From the NCBI RefSeq assembly GCF_018603515.1, contig NZ_JACATN010000001.1, positions 1,037,339-1,101,338 on the forward strand: DNA of 64,000 nt. Direction: 5' to 3'. This DNA comes from Zobellia barbeyronii (GTDB lineage Bacteria > Bacteroidota > Bacteroidia > Flavobacteriales > Flavobacteriaceae). Both the position numbers and the translations under genes were made by a program. Positions 28,175 through 36,213 of the stretch are shown piece after piece. Every line of letters starts with the position of its first letter. Position 1 is the stretch's first letter. The notes below the pieces were generated by a model that made no database searches, was not told where the DNA came from, and saw only the letters and a program-made list of their open reading frames with translations.

Positions 28175-28762
28175 ATGTATGGTTTACTATTTCAGTTTTT
28201 CAGCAATACAACCAAAGTTGGGTTTTGGCTAATACTCTCGGTTTTCTTTTTTTCGAATTCTGGAGTAGACCATAAGTTGTCACCTTCCTCTTTTTTGGAG
28301 GATACATATGTGTCAAACAATGTGGGAATAGCAGATAGTATAGCTAGTATTTTAGAACGTTCTTTAATTTTTGAATCTAATACGGTGGTATCTAAGAGCG
28401 GTGTCTCATTTACGAGTATTGCACTAAAACCAGATTTTGACTATGCGGAGAACAAGCAACTTTTTGAGATGGTAATTTCCAAACCTACAAAGGATATAAA
28501 TACTGTAATAGGTAGGCATGAGGTTGTAAAAAGTGCAAATAGTCTTTTGAGCGGGTTTAATGGCGTATTTGGTTTTATTAATATTAACGATTTAGATGAG
28601 AAACCCTATTTTACATATAGGGGCTTTTTAAATATTACAGAATTCAATCAACAGTTAATAAGTGGAAGTATGAATTTGTCTTTTAAAAATACAGAAGGCA
28701 GAATGGTATACGTTAGTAGAAAATTTGAAGCTCAAAGAAAAGAAAGTATAACCCTACAATAG
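28175..28762 (+). CDS. Secreted protein of unknown function
   Basis: A 195-residue protein with a hydrophobic N-terminus (about 12-30, VGFWLILSVFFFSNSG) that may be a signal peptide or anchor. The rest is mixed alpha/beta with no motif recognised. It follows the 51-residue peptide gene with a 5-base gap, so the two are likely co-expressed, possibly under LytTR control. Function unknown. Confidence 0.65.
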   Translation: MYGLLFQFFSNTTKVGFWLILSVFFFSNSGVDHKLSPSSFLEDTYVSNNVGIADSIASILERSLIFESNTVVSKSGVSFTSIALKPDFDYAENKQLFEMVISKPTKDINTVIGRHEVVKSANSLLSGFNGVFGFININDLDEKPYFTYRGFLNITEFNQQLISGSMNLSFKNTEGRMVYVSRKFEAQRKESITLQ

Positions 28763-29443
28763 AGGTGTTGTTTAATCGTTATTTAAAGGTGGGCGTGTGT
28801 TGTTTGTAACAATCTACGGATGATGATGTTAGATTCAATAATTATAGAGGTCTTTGGTAGTCCGTGTTAAGAAAATGCTTATTTTTACAACCCCCCAAAT
28901 TGGTAATCACCGATATTGAATATAGTACAAGATTAGATATACAAAAATACCAAACCAACAATTATACAAAACTACATATGGGGAACTCTCTTACAATTTT
29001 ATGAAACTGCCAACCCAAAAAGGTACGGTTCTAGGCAACATGTTATGAAATAGAACGTGTTTAGTCCGCCTAATGCAACCATTCTGGGTCATTTAGTCAA
29101 CTTGTTGATGAAATGATTGCCGATTATAGGTTTCGGGGGAACTACCTGAATCAGCACCCTTTCTGGTACCAATCGATTTTGATACATTAGAAGGACCGTA
29201 CGGTTTGGTGGTATCATACAGTATTAAAGTTTGTCTAAGCCAGAAAATTATTTTTCTGGCTTTTTTATGCGCTATGGTTTCGATAGTTCACTACTCCAAA
29301 ATTTTATTTTTCAGAAAAAAATCAACCAGCATGTTAACCTTTTTTGGTTTCAGACATTAATTGGTGTAGAACGTTGTGTGCAAAGAATTTTCCACTTGAA
29401 AACACTACAAAATGCAATTGATTAACAAATAAAATTAAGAATC
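28763..29443 (+). other. Long non-coding stretch with possible gene remnant
   Basis: About 680 bases without an intact gene. Around 29055-29205 two overlapping frames carry short runs with natural-looking composition (NATILGHLVNLLMK, then SQLVDEMIADYRF in another frame), as if one gene had been broken by a frameshift. It ends with a strong terminator at 29237-29266. The rest holds the leader and promoter of the lipoprotein gene at 29444. Confidence 0.35.
29237..29266 (+). terminator. Rho-independent terminator
   Basis: An 11-bp stem AAGCCAGAAAA / TTTTCTGGCTT with a 4-base loop and a T tract. It has no intact gene just upstream, which supports a decayed transcription unit there or a long 3' UTR from the 28175 gene. 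Confidence 0.85.
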
Positions 29444-29791
29444 ATGAAAAATTTTAAGAGACAAATTCTTTTAGCCGTTTGCGGCGTAGCCATTATGTTA
29501 ACCTATGGTTGTAGTAAAGACAATCCTTTAAATCCCGCAGGAAACTGCTTTGGAGGAAATTGGGCGGCAGGGTATGCAGATGAATTGCAATCTTGGTCTA
29601 CTGCTGCACAGGAATATAGTGAGAATCCCACAGCAGAAAATTGCGCCGATTATAAAAGTGCAGCCAAAGCTTATCTAGATGCCTTAGATGATATTTATGA
29701 TTGTATACCAACTACAAGCAGGGCAGAAATTGATCAAGAGATTAAGGAAGCCAAGGCAGATATTGATAAAGAAAGTTGTGACACTCAATAA
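29444..29791 (+). CDS. Small lipoprotein
   Basis: A 115-residue protein with a lipoprotein signal ending in the lipobox MLTYGC (Cys near 23), followed by SKDNPLNPAG. The mature part is a short helical domain with three further Cys (NCFGGNW, ENCADYKSA, YDCIPT, ESCD), likely forming disulfides in the periplasm. No family recognised. It is first in a run of small envelope genes (29812, 30466, 30955). Confidence 0.75.
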   Translation: MKNFKRQILLAVCGVAIMLTYGCSKDNPLNPAGNCFGGNWAAGYADELQSWSTAAQEYSENPTAENCADYKSAAKAYLDALDDIYDCIPTTSRAEIDQEIKEAKADIDKESCDTQ

Positions 29792-29811
29792 GGACAATAA
29801 AATAAGCAACC

Positions 29812-30432
29812 ATGAAAAATTCATGCAAAAATATTGGACTTATACTGCTATTAATAATGTTTGGTTCTTGTGTAGGTGAGGTAAAAGATAAATTGTCAAA
29901 AGCTAAGGAAGGTGTGTCAAACGCGACCACTTTTGTAAAGGAAGCTAGAAAAGTAGAGAGCAGAATAGAAAAACTAAAAGATGCTATTCCGCTAACCAAT
30001 GAACAACTAAAAGGATGGTTGCCTACTAATTTGGGGGACTTAGAAAGAACCGGGTTCAAAGTTGGGCAAACGGGCATGTACCAAGTAAACTCTGTGGAGG
30101 GAACATATAAAATACCTGAGGAGAAAAGAAAGTTCAGCGTAATGGTAATTGACGGTGCTGGCCCAACGGGCAGTATGATGTCTACAAGCTATGGACTGCT
30201 GGGTAATTTTGAAATGGAGACCGAAGATGAATATAAGCATCAGCAAACAGTTGAGGTAGATGGTGTAAAAGCGCAACAGACCTATAAGAAAAAGTCTAAC
30301 CACACCCAATTGATGTTTGCTTATAAAGAAAGGTTTTTAGTTACCGTAAATGCGAGTGATATGCTTCCTGAAGAAACTTGGGACATGGTGCGCAAGCTTA
30401 AACTTGAGGAACTGACCGATATGGCTGAGTAA
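29812..30432 (+). CDS. Lipoprotein of unknown function
   Basis: A 206-residue protein with a lipobox in LIMFGSC (Cys near 20). A charged helical segment with coiled-coil character (about 24-60, VKDKLSKAKEGVSN...) precedes a compact alpha/beta region (YQVNSVEGTYKIPEEKRKFSVMVIDGAG). It lies 20 bases after the preceding small lipoprotein gene, so an operon is likely. Function unknown; similar lipoproteins are common in Flavobacteriia. Confidence 0.75.
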   Translation: MKNSCKNIGLILLLIMFGSCVGEVKDKLSKAKEGVSNATTFVKEARKVESRIEKLKDAIPLTNEQLKGWLPTNLGDLERTGFKVGQTGMYQVNSVEGTYKIPEEKRKFSVMVIDGAGPTGSMMSTSYGLLGNFEMETEDEYKHQQTVEVDGVKAQQTYKKKSNHTQLMFAYKERFLVTVNASDMLPEETWDMVRKLKLEELTDMAE

Positions 30433-30465
30433 AATTGAATTTTTATAGTTTAAAAAGATGAAATA

Positions 30466-30837
30466 ATGGAAAATACAGATACAAAATTAGATGCAGCTCA
30501 AACCACTGCTGCAACAAGTGAAAATGACAAGACAATGGCAATACTATCTTATATAACCATTATTGGTTTGGTGGTCGCTTTTGTAATGAACAATGATAAA
30601 AAGCAAGAATTTGCGAGTTACCATATTCGGCAGTCAGTAGGGCTTTGTCTTACAGGGGTGTCATTGGGAATTATTGGTCTGGTACCAATTCTAGGGTGGA
30701 TTATAAACATATTCGGCATTTTTGTATTGCTATACATGTGGGTTATGGCACTTATGAACGCTCTAAACGGAAAAGAAAGTCCAGCGCCTATTTTGGGCAA
30801 AAAATACGAGGTCTGGTTTGCTGGAATTCAACAATAA
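30466..30837 (+). CDS. DUF4870/Tic20-like small membrane protein
   Basis: A 123-residue protein: a polar N-terminus of about 22 residues and three hydrophobic helices (about 26-45, 60-80, 85-108). The ILSYITIIGLVVAFVMN... and QEFASYHIRQSVGLCL segments match the DUF4870 (YtkA/Tic20-like) pattern, in which a HxRQ motif caps the second helix. Role unknown. It lies 33 bases after the lipoprotein gene, in the same run. Confidence 0.8.
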   Translation: MENTDTKLDAAQTTAATSENDKTMAILSYITIIGLVVAFVMNNDKKQEFASYHIRQSVGLCLTGVSLGIIGLVPILGWIINIFGIFVLLYMWVMALMNALNGKESPAPILGKKYEVWFAGIQQ

Positions 30838-30954
30838 AAAAAGGTTGTTTTGGACTTTCTGTTTTAGGGCAGAGTGGCAGCCATGTATCTCCAGAACTGA
30901 ATTTTAGCTGCAGATTACAGATACCCGTTTTACAAATCACCAAAAACAAACCAA

Positions 30955-31452
30955 ATGAAAACATTTGTTCTAATACTATTCTTTCTTTCAATCTACCAAA
31001 ATAGCTTTTGTCAAGAAAAAGTATTTTGTATTGTAAATCAAATTACCAGTGAAGAAGTGTTTTTAAAAGAACACCAAAGAATAAAGGTAATTACTAAAAT
31101 CGGTGAAAAATTTGAAGGTAAATTCAGCATTTTAGATCAAAATACCATAGCGGTAAATGGCGTTATTCTTGTCTTAAACGAGATAAGTACAATAAGAAAA
31201 AATCCATTAGGACTTACTATTTTTCTTAAGGCATTTTTTTTCCATACGGGCGCCGTTACTCTTGTGCTATCTGCTCTGTTGTCAGGATTCGCAATGAATC
31301 TATCATATGTTTTGGTTGGAGTGGCGGTTTTTGCAGGCGGTATCTATGGAGGCATCAAACCCCCTAATTTAAAAAAGGGTTATAAAACTTCGGATAATTG
31401 GGAATTCACAATTAAGAGCATTAAAATACCTTTGCAAGCGACGGGGTCTTAA
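30955..31452 (+). CDS. Secreted/membrane protein of unknown function
   Basis: A 165-residue protein with a signal peptide (MKTFVLILFFLSIYQNSFCQ). The first half looks like a small beta-barrel (HQRIKVITKIGEKFEGKFSILDQNTIAVNGVILVLNEIS, an Sm/RNA-chaperone-like rhythm). Two hydrophobic helices follow (about 90-130). The SGF/KxGEKxxGKF wording resembles small periplasmic OB or SH3-like modules, but no family was assigned. Function unknown. Confidence 0.65.
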   Translation: MKTFVLILFFLSIYQNSFCQEKVFCIVNQITSEEVFLKEHQRIKVITKIGEKFEGKFSILDQNTIAVNGVILVLNEISTIRKNPLGLTIFLKAFFFHTGAVTLVLSALLSGFAMNLSYVLVGVAVFAGGIYGGIKPPNLKKGYKTSDNWEFTIKSIKIPLQATGS

Positions 31453-31734
31453 ATACTCAATGCTAATCATTCGCTCTATATATGTTCTCTTTTTAACAAT
31501 TTATACAGTAGTATGGTCTAGTTGTACAATTTTAGTTCTTCAAAATACCAGTTGCTAGTACCTTGACTTTGGTTTTGGTCGAAGGCTATCAATCTGGTCA
31601 TTAAACTCAGTTTTTTCTTCTTCAATCTTACTCTAACAGTTTTCCCTTTCCACTTTAGATGGTTTTATCATTGAAGTATGCAGCGTGAAAAATGAAACCG
31701 ATTAAAATTATGGCATCACTTTAAACCTGTGCAT

Positions 31735-31965
31735 ATGAAAACTACAATTGTTCTAATCGCTGCCTTATTGGTCAACGCTGCGTTGATTTTTTCTGATTCT
31801 CTTTTTTCTTTATCAAAATATATCCACCCTTTAGTCCTTCTAGGTATGGAGGTTATATTGTTGATAATATTCGTCTTTCATAAAATCATGAGAGACTTCT
31901 CAAAAACGATTCAAATGGATTTTGGAATATTAGAGGTGTTCATTTCTAAAAAGAAGAGGAAGTAA
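31735..31965 (+). CDS. Small membrane protein
   Basis: Taken from ATG 31735 (76 residues); an upstream GTG at 31729 is also possible. Two hydrophobic helices (about 2-22 and 32-52) and a basic tail (FISKKKRK). No family recognised. It stands alone between the 30955 gene and the T9SS substrate gene. The 276 bases before it hold no other gene. Confidence 0.5.
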   Translation: MKTTIVLIAALLVNAALIFSDSLFSLSKYIHPLVLLGMEVILLIIFVFHKIMRDFSKTIQMDFGILEVFISKKKRK

Positions 31966-32023
31966 GTTGGTCATGACGTTAACCTGAAACCTTAAAAGAG
32001 CATTAATAGTAAAACCAACGAAA

Positions 32024-32506
32024 ATGAAAAAAAAACTACTTCTCTTTTTTCTAATCCTAAACACCACATTTTCTTTCGCTCAGTCAATAGAGCGCAGTGT
32101 TATTAGCAATGTGGGTGGTGTAATGAGCAATACAGATATATCCGTGAGTTTTACTATTGGAGAACCTGTAGTGGGTCTGATAGCGGATGATAATTCTGTA
32201 GACCAAGGTTTTTGGGCGGGTAAAGGAATTTTGGTAATTCCGCTAAGTCTTGGTGAAGAACCTATGGATATTTTAGTTTACCCAAACCCGGTTGTGGAAG
32301 AAGTTACCGTTTTTACAGGTGAAAATAAGGTGGTGGGAATAGAGCTATTTGCTGTAAATGGCCAACGGGTGTTCAGTCAGAAAATAGAAGAGAATAAACT
32401 GGAATACAAAATAGATATGGCCTATATGGCCAAAGGTGTATATGTATTAAAGCTCTTTTTGGAAGGCAATTCCGAAACCAATGTGTATAAACTGATTAAA
32501 GAATAG
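32024..32506 (+). CDS. T9SS type A sorting-domain protein
   Basis: A 160-residue protein: signal peptide (MKKKLLLFFLILNTTFSFAQ), a short middle (ERSVISNVGGVMSNTDISVSFTIGEPVVG) and a C-terminal type IX sorting domain (about 85-160: ILVYPNPVVEEVTV...GIELFAVNGQRVF...KGVYVLKLF). The middle (FTIGEPV...DQGFW) is a family-typical cap preceding the sorting tail. It should be secreted across the outer membrane by T9SS and possibly anchored. Its gene ends 4 bases before the fibre-like gene at 32511, so the two may form a surface pair. Confidence 0.9.
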   Translation: MKKKLLLFFLILNTTFSFAQSIERSVISNVGGVMSNTDISVSFTIGEPVVGLIADDNSVDQGFWAGKGILVIPLSLGEEPMDILVYPNPVVEEVTVFTGENKVVGIELFAVNGQRVFSQKIEENKLEYKIDMAYMAKGVYVLKLFLEGNSETNVYKLIKE

Positions 32507-32510
32507 AACC

Positions 32511-34811
32511 ATGAAAAAAAACTACGTTTCAATAATTATAGTCCTAACCATTATGTTTTTAGGAACATTTATGGTTCAGGCGCAACAGAAAAATTTCATC
32601 AATTACCAAGGTGTTGCTCGTAATTCTGAAAATGAATTATTGGAACAAGAAACCCTGAATATTGGTATAGCACTAAAATTTGGTAGTGTAGATGCAGCTG
32701 ATCAATACAAGGAAAGTCATTTGGTAACTACTGATGCCAATGGCGTTTTTAACTTACAGATAGGAAGTGGAGTTAGTAATGGAGGCAGTTACGGTAATCT
32801 GCCGTGGGGAGAGGCTGCCTTTGTTGCAGTTTCATTCAATGGCACAGAGGTAGGCACTACAGAACTTATGGCCGTACCTTTTGCAATAGCATCAGGTGAT
32901 AATGTTTGGAAGGCAAATGGTAATGACATCGAGAATAAAAATGTTGGGGAAGTAAAAATAAAAAGCGATTTGAGAATTTTAGGTGGGTTCAATCTTAACT
33001 CTGGTAATCAAGTTAATGAAATATCTGATGATGGTGCGTTGGTAGAGAACAGTAACGGTATTTTACCTACGCAAAGAGCCGTTAAAACGTATGTGGACAA
33101 TCGTTTGTTTAGTGGTGGCGGAGATGCTCAAATAGCATCTGAAGTACCTTATGACAATACAGATTCCGGGCTTACAGCCGATAATGTTCAAGATGCTTTG
33201 GATGAGTTTGTTAGTAAAAGTGGTGGTGGAAGTGATGCGGACGCCGACCCAACGAATGAATTACAAGATATAAGTCTTTTGGGAACAGATCTGAGTATTA
33301 CAGATGGATCTACAATAGATCTATCCGCAATTATTCCGCCAGGAGGTACGGATGATCAGAATGCCTCAGAGGTTCCTTTTGACAATACAGGTACAGGTCT
33401 TGCCGCAGCTGATACTCAGGCAGCAATTGAAGAATTGGCCTCAGGCGGATTGGTGGATACGGATAATCAAGGTCTGATTATGACTGGTGATGTATTGAGT
33501 ATTGAAGATGGCACAGGCTCGGTAGATTTAAATGATTATGTTGATGTTACAGGTGAAAGCGGATTACTTTTAGGTGATGGCACGAATATAAGCGGACTCG
33601 AGGGTGCGGCAGATGGTCAAGTAGCCAAATGGGACGGAACAACAAATAAATGGGTTGCCGGTACCGATGAAGTTGGAAGTGGAGGAAGCTCTCTTTGGAA
33701 CGCAAATGGAGGTGATATTTATTTTGATAGCGGAAATGTCGGTATTGGTCTGACGGATCCTAATGCAATACATCAAATTCATACCAATAGTTATCAGAGT
33801 AATTCTATTTATACAACAGTAGATTCTGGAGATGGCGCAAATGACGGTATGTATGTTGGCTTGGTAAATGACCTAGGCTTAGGGTTTACGGCAACAATTA
33901 CGAATCAAGAAAATGGGCCACTTCGATTGGGTACAAATGGAACTGGCCGATTGATTATTACAAATGATGGAAATGTTGGTATTGGGACAGTTACTCCTTC
34001 AGCAAAGTTCCATGTTGATGGTGATATTCGCTCATCTGAGTTGGCCGGTCTAGGCGAGCGTAATGTCGTGGCCGATGCTGATGGAAATTTGATGATTGGA
34101 GGCACTTCTGGTAGCAGTAGTTCTCTTTGGGCAGAAAATGGCAGTAATATTCATTTTAATGGTGGAAATGTTGGCATCGGTACTGAAACCCCAAGTTCCC
34201 CATTAGAAATAGTATCTAATAGTGATAGTCCAATTCTAATTGAATCTACTAGAGGCGACGGAAATGGTTGGATAAGGTTTAATAAATCGAGTGGTAGAAT
34301 AGGTTATATTGGAATGTATGGGGCAAATGGCGAGAAGGATATTGAAATGGGAACAGCAGGAGGTAATACTACTGGGAATTTACATTTAACAATTGGTGGG
34401 GAACCAAAATTTACATTAGCCTCAAACGAGAATGTGGGTATTGGCAATGAAAACCCATCAGAAAAATTAGATGTTGCAGGTAATATAAAAACTGCGGGCG
34501 AAGTTCACAGTAACCGCACAGGTGATGCCAATTTAATTCCTATTGCCTATGGGACTATCATGTTAGATGGTGATATTTCAACTGGTAGCGGTAATTTTAC
34601 AGTTGAAAAAAATGGACTTGGCGATTATCGTATCAAAATAATTGGTGAAAATTATTTGTGGACAAGGTATACAACACAATTAACCATTAACAGCTCTACT
34701 CTAGGTTTTATCAAGGCAAGCTCCGTTGGAGGGGACCTTGTTGTTGCTACTTATGCAACGGATGAAACATCTATGGATATTGCTTTTAACTTTTTGGTTT
34801 ACAAGCCATAA
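32511..34811 (+). CDS. Large secreted fibre-like protein with NVGIGT repeats
   Basis: A 766-residue secreted protein (signal ending near VQAQ). The N-terminal domain (about 25-130: INYQGVARNSENELL...FAIASGDN) is a conserved flavobacterial module. Next come linker repeats with DADPTNELQDISL and two copies of ASEVPxDNTxxGL...A(D)xxQxAL/I, then trimeric-fibre-like repeats of the form GGNVGIGTxxPSxxL (about 408, 490, 558, 640), as in phage tail fibres and adhesin stalks. No intramolecular chaperone (peptidase S74) end was seen. Likely a surface or appendage protein, with the adjacent T9SS-tailed protein as partner. Confidence 0.8.
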   Translation: MKKNYVSIIIVLTIMFLGTFMVQAQQKNFINYQGVARNSENELLEQETLNIGIALKFGSVDAADQYKESHLVTTDANGVFNLQIGSGVSNGGSYGNLPWGEAAFVAVSFNGTEVGTTELMAVPFAIASGDNVWKANGNDIENKNVGEVKIKSDLRILGGFNLNSGNQVNEISDDGALVENSNGILPTQRAVKTYVDNRLFSGGGDAQIASEVPYDNTDSGLTADNVQDALDEFVSKSGGGSDADADPTNELQDISLLGTDLSITDGSTIDLSAIIPPGGTDDQNASEVPFDNTGTGLAAADTQAAIEELASGGLVDTDNQGLIMTGDVLSIEDGTGSVDLNDYVDVTGESGLLLGDGTNISGLEGAADGQVAKWDGTTNKWVAGTDEVGSGGSSLWNANGGDIYFDSGNVGIGLTDPNAIHQIHTNSYQSNSIYTTVDSGDGANDGMYVGLVNDLGLGFTATITNQENGPLRLGTNGTGRLIITNDGNVGIGTVTPSAKFHVDGDIRSSELAGLGERNVVADADGNLMIGGTSGSSSSLWAENGSNIHFNGGNVGIGTETPSSPLEIVSNSDSPILIESTRGDGNGWIRFNKSSGRIGYIGMYGANGEKDIEMGTAGGNTTGNLHLTIGGEPKFTLASNENVGIGNENPSEKLDVAGNIKTAGEVHSNRTGDANLIPIAYGTIMLDGDISTGSGNFTVEKNGLGDYRIKIIGENYLWTRYTTQLTINSSTLGFIKASSVGGDLVVATYATDETSMDIAFNFLVYKP

Positions 34812-34859
34812 TTGAACATAGATTAGATAAAAACTCTATTTATCCCAAAATTCTGATTT

Positions 34860-34906
34860 AAACCAAAAAGTATATTTAAAACATACTTTTTGGTTTAATT
34901 TTTTAT
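34860..34906 (+). terminator. Terminator of the fibre-protein unit
   Basis: A stem AACCAAAAAGTAT / ATACTTTTTGGTT with a 9-base loop and a T-rich tail. The rest of 34812-35108 holds the nrdB leader, including a small hairpin (TGCGAC / GTCGCA at 35049-35070). Confidence 0.85.
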
Positions 34907-35108
34907 GTTCAACATTCATATAAAGTTTGGGTAAAGTGTCTAACCCTGTTAGGGTCATGTATATTCAATGTCAGCCCACATTTCAACAATTTGTGTTAAA
35001 AACTTTGTGCCGGAAATGATTGAACAACATGAAATTCAAGTGGTTTTTTGCGACCTTTGTTTCCGTCGCAAAGGAAGAATTTTCTTCTGAACACTCAAAC
35101 CCTTTAAT

Positions 35109-36095
35109 ATGTCCGTAGCCTTAGAGCCTATTTTAGAAGAAAATAACGATCGCTTTGTAATCTTTCCTATTAAACATGATGATTTATGGGAGTGGTACAA
35201 GAAATGCGAAGCGTGTTTTTGGACTGCCGAGGAAATAGATCTTAGTGAGGATTTAAATGATTGGAATAATAAATTAAGTGATGACGAGCGTTACTTTGTT
35301 AAACACATATTAGCCTTTTTTGCAGCTTCCGATGGTATCGTAAACGAGAATTTAGCCGAGAATTTTGTTAGCGAGGTACAGTATGCCGAGGCTAAGTTTT
35401 TCTACGGGTTTCAGATTATGATGGAAAACATTCACTCTGAAACATATTCCCTTTTAATCGACACTTATGTGAAAGATGAGAAAGAGAAGAATACACTTTT
35501 TAAAGCCATTGAAAATTTTCCTGCTATTAAGAAAAAAGCGGATTGGGCCTTAAATTGGATTGATTCCCCAAGTTTTGCAGAGAGATTAATTGCATTTGCC
35601 GCGGTTGAGGGTATTTTCTTTTCTGGTGCATTCTGTTCTATTTTCTGGTTAAAGAAAAGAGGGCTTTTGCCTGGGTTGACTTTTTCTAATGAGCTAATCT
35701 CAAGAGATGAAGGTATGCACTGTGATTATGCAGTACACTTGCATAATAAACATTTAATAAATAAAGTTCCCAAAGAGCGTATTACAGCAATTTTGGTGGA
35801 TGCTTTAAATATAGAAAGAGAATTTATTACTGAGTCTCTTCCCGCTAGTCTTATTGGGATGAATGCTAAATTAATGACACAGTATCTAGAATTTGTAACG
35901 GACAGGCTTCTTGTGGAACTTGAGTGCGATAGAGTATACAACGCTACTAATCCGTTTGATTTTATGGATATGATTTCCCTTCAAGGAAAGACCAATTTCT
36001 TTGAAAAACGCGTTTCTGAATACCAAAAAGCTGGAATTCTGAATAAGGATAATGACGAAAACGCGCAGAAAATAAGCTTCGACGCAGATTTTTAA
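35109..36095 (+). CDS. nrdB: Ribonucleoside-diphosphate reductase small (radical) subunit
   Basis: A 328-residue protein of the ferritin-like R2 fold. Diiron ligands are visible in [24 protein letters not shown]: Glu106 and His109, with the radical-bearing Tyr113 in the SETY position. The second E-x2-H pair is in [23 protein letters not shown]2 holds the diiron-tyrosyl (or dimanganese) radical that powers class I nucleotide reduction. It is followed by nrdA after 118 bases carrying a 24-bp palindrome. The R1/R2 C-terminal interaction tail is DFSFDADF-like (KISFDADF). Confidence 0.97.
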   Translation: MSVALEPILEENNDRFVIFPIKHDDLWEWYKKCEACFWTAEEIDLSEDLNDWNNKLSDDERYFVKHILAFFAASDGIVNENLAENFVSEVQYAEAKFFYGFQIMMENIHSETYSLLIDTYVKDEKEKNTLFKAIENFPAIKKKADWALNWIDSPSFAERLIAFAAVEGIFFSGAFCSIFWLKKRGLLPGLTFSNELISRDEGMHCDYAVHLHNKHLINKVPKERITAILVDALNIEREFITESLPASLIGMNAKLMTQYLEFVTDRLLVELECDRVYNATNPFDFMDMISLQGKTNFFEKRVSEYQKAGILNKDNDENAQKISFDADF

Positions 36096-36144
36096 GTATA
36101 CTATAGAGAATTTTTTCTTGAAAGGATTCTTGTCCCCTATTTTA

Positions 36145-36168
36145 GAATTGTTAAAATTTTAACAATTC
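36145..36168. promoter_or_regulatory. Perfect 24-bp palindrome between nrdB and nrdA
   Basis: Half-site GAATTGTTAAAA followed directly by its reverse complement, with no mismatch. It lies 46 bases upstream of the nrdA ATG. Candidate operator for a dimeric regulator, or an RNA hairpin limiting readthrough. No T tract follows, so it is not a typical terminator. Confidence 0.6.
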
Positions 36169-36213
36169 ACCCTAAGCAAACCAAACGTTTAACCCCACTA
36201 AAAAAGTATTCAC

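Noticed and set aside
29231..29425. A 64-codon plus-strand frame after the 29.2-kb gap
   Set aside because: It starts inside the terminator stem at 29237 and has no signal or family features.
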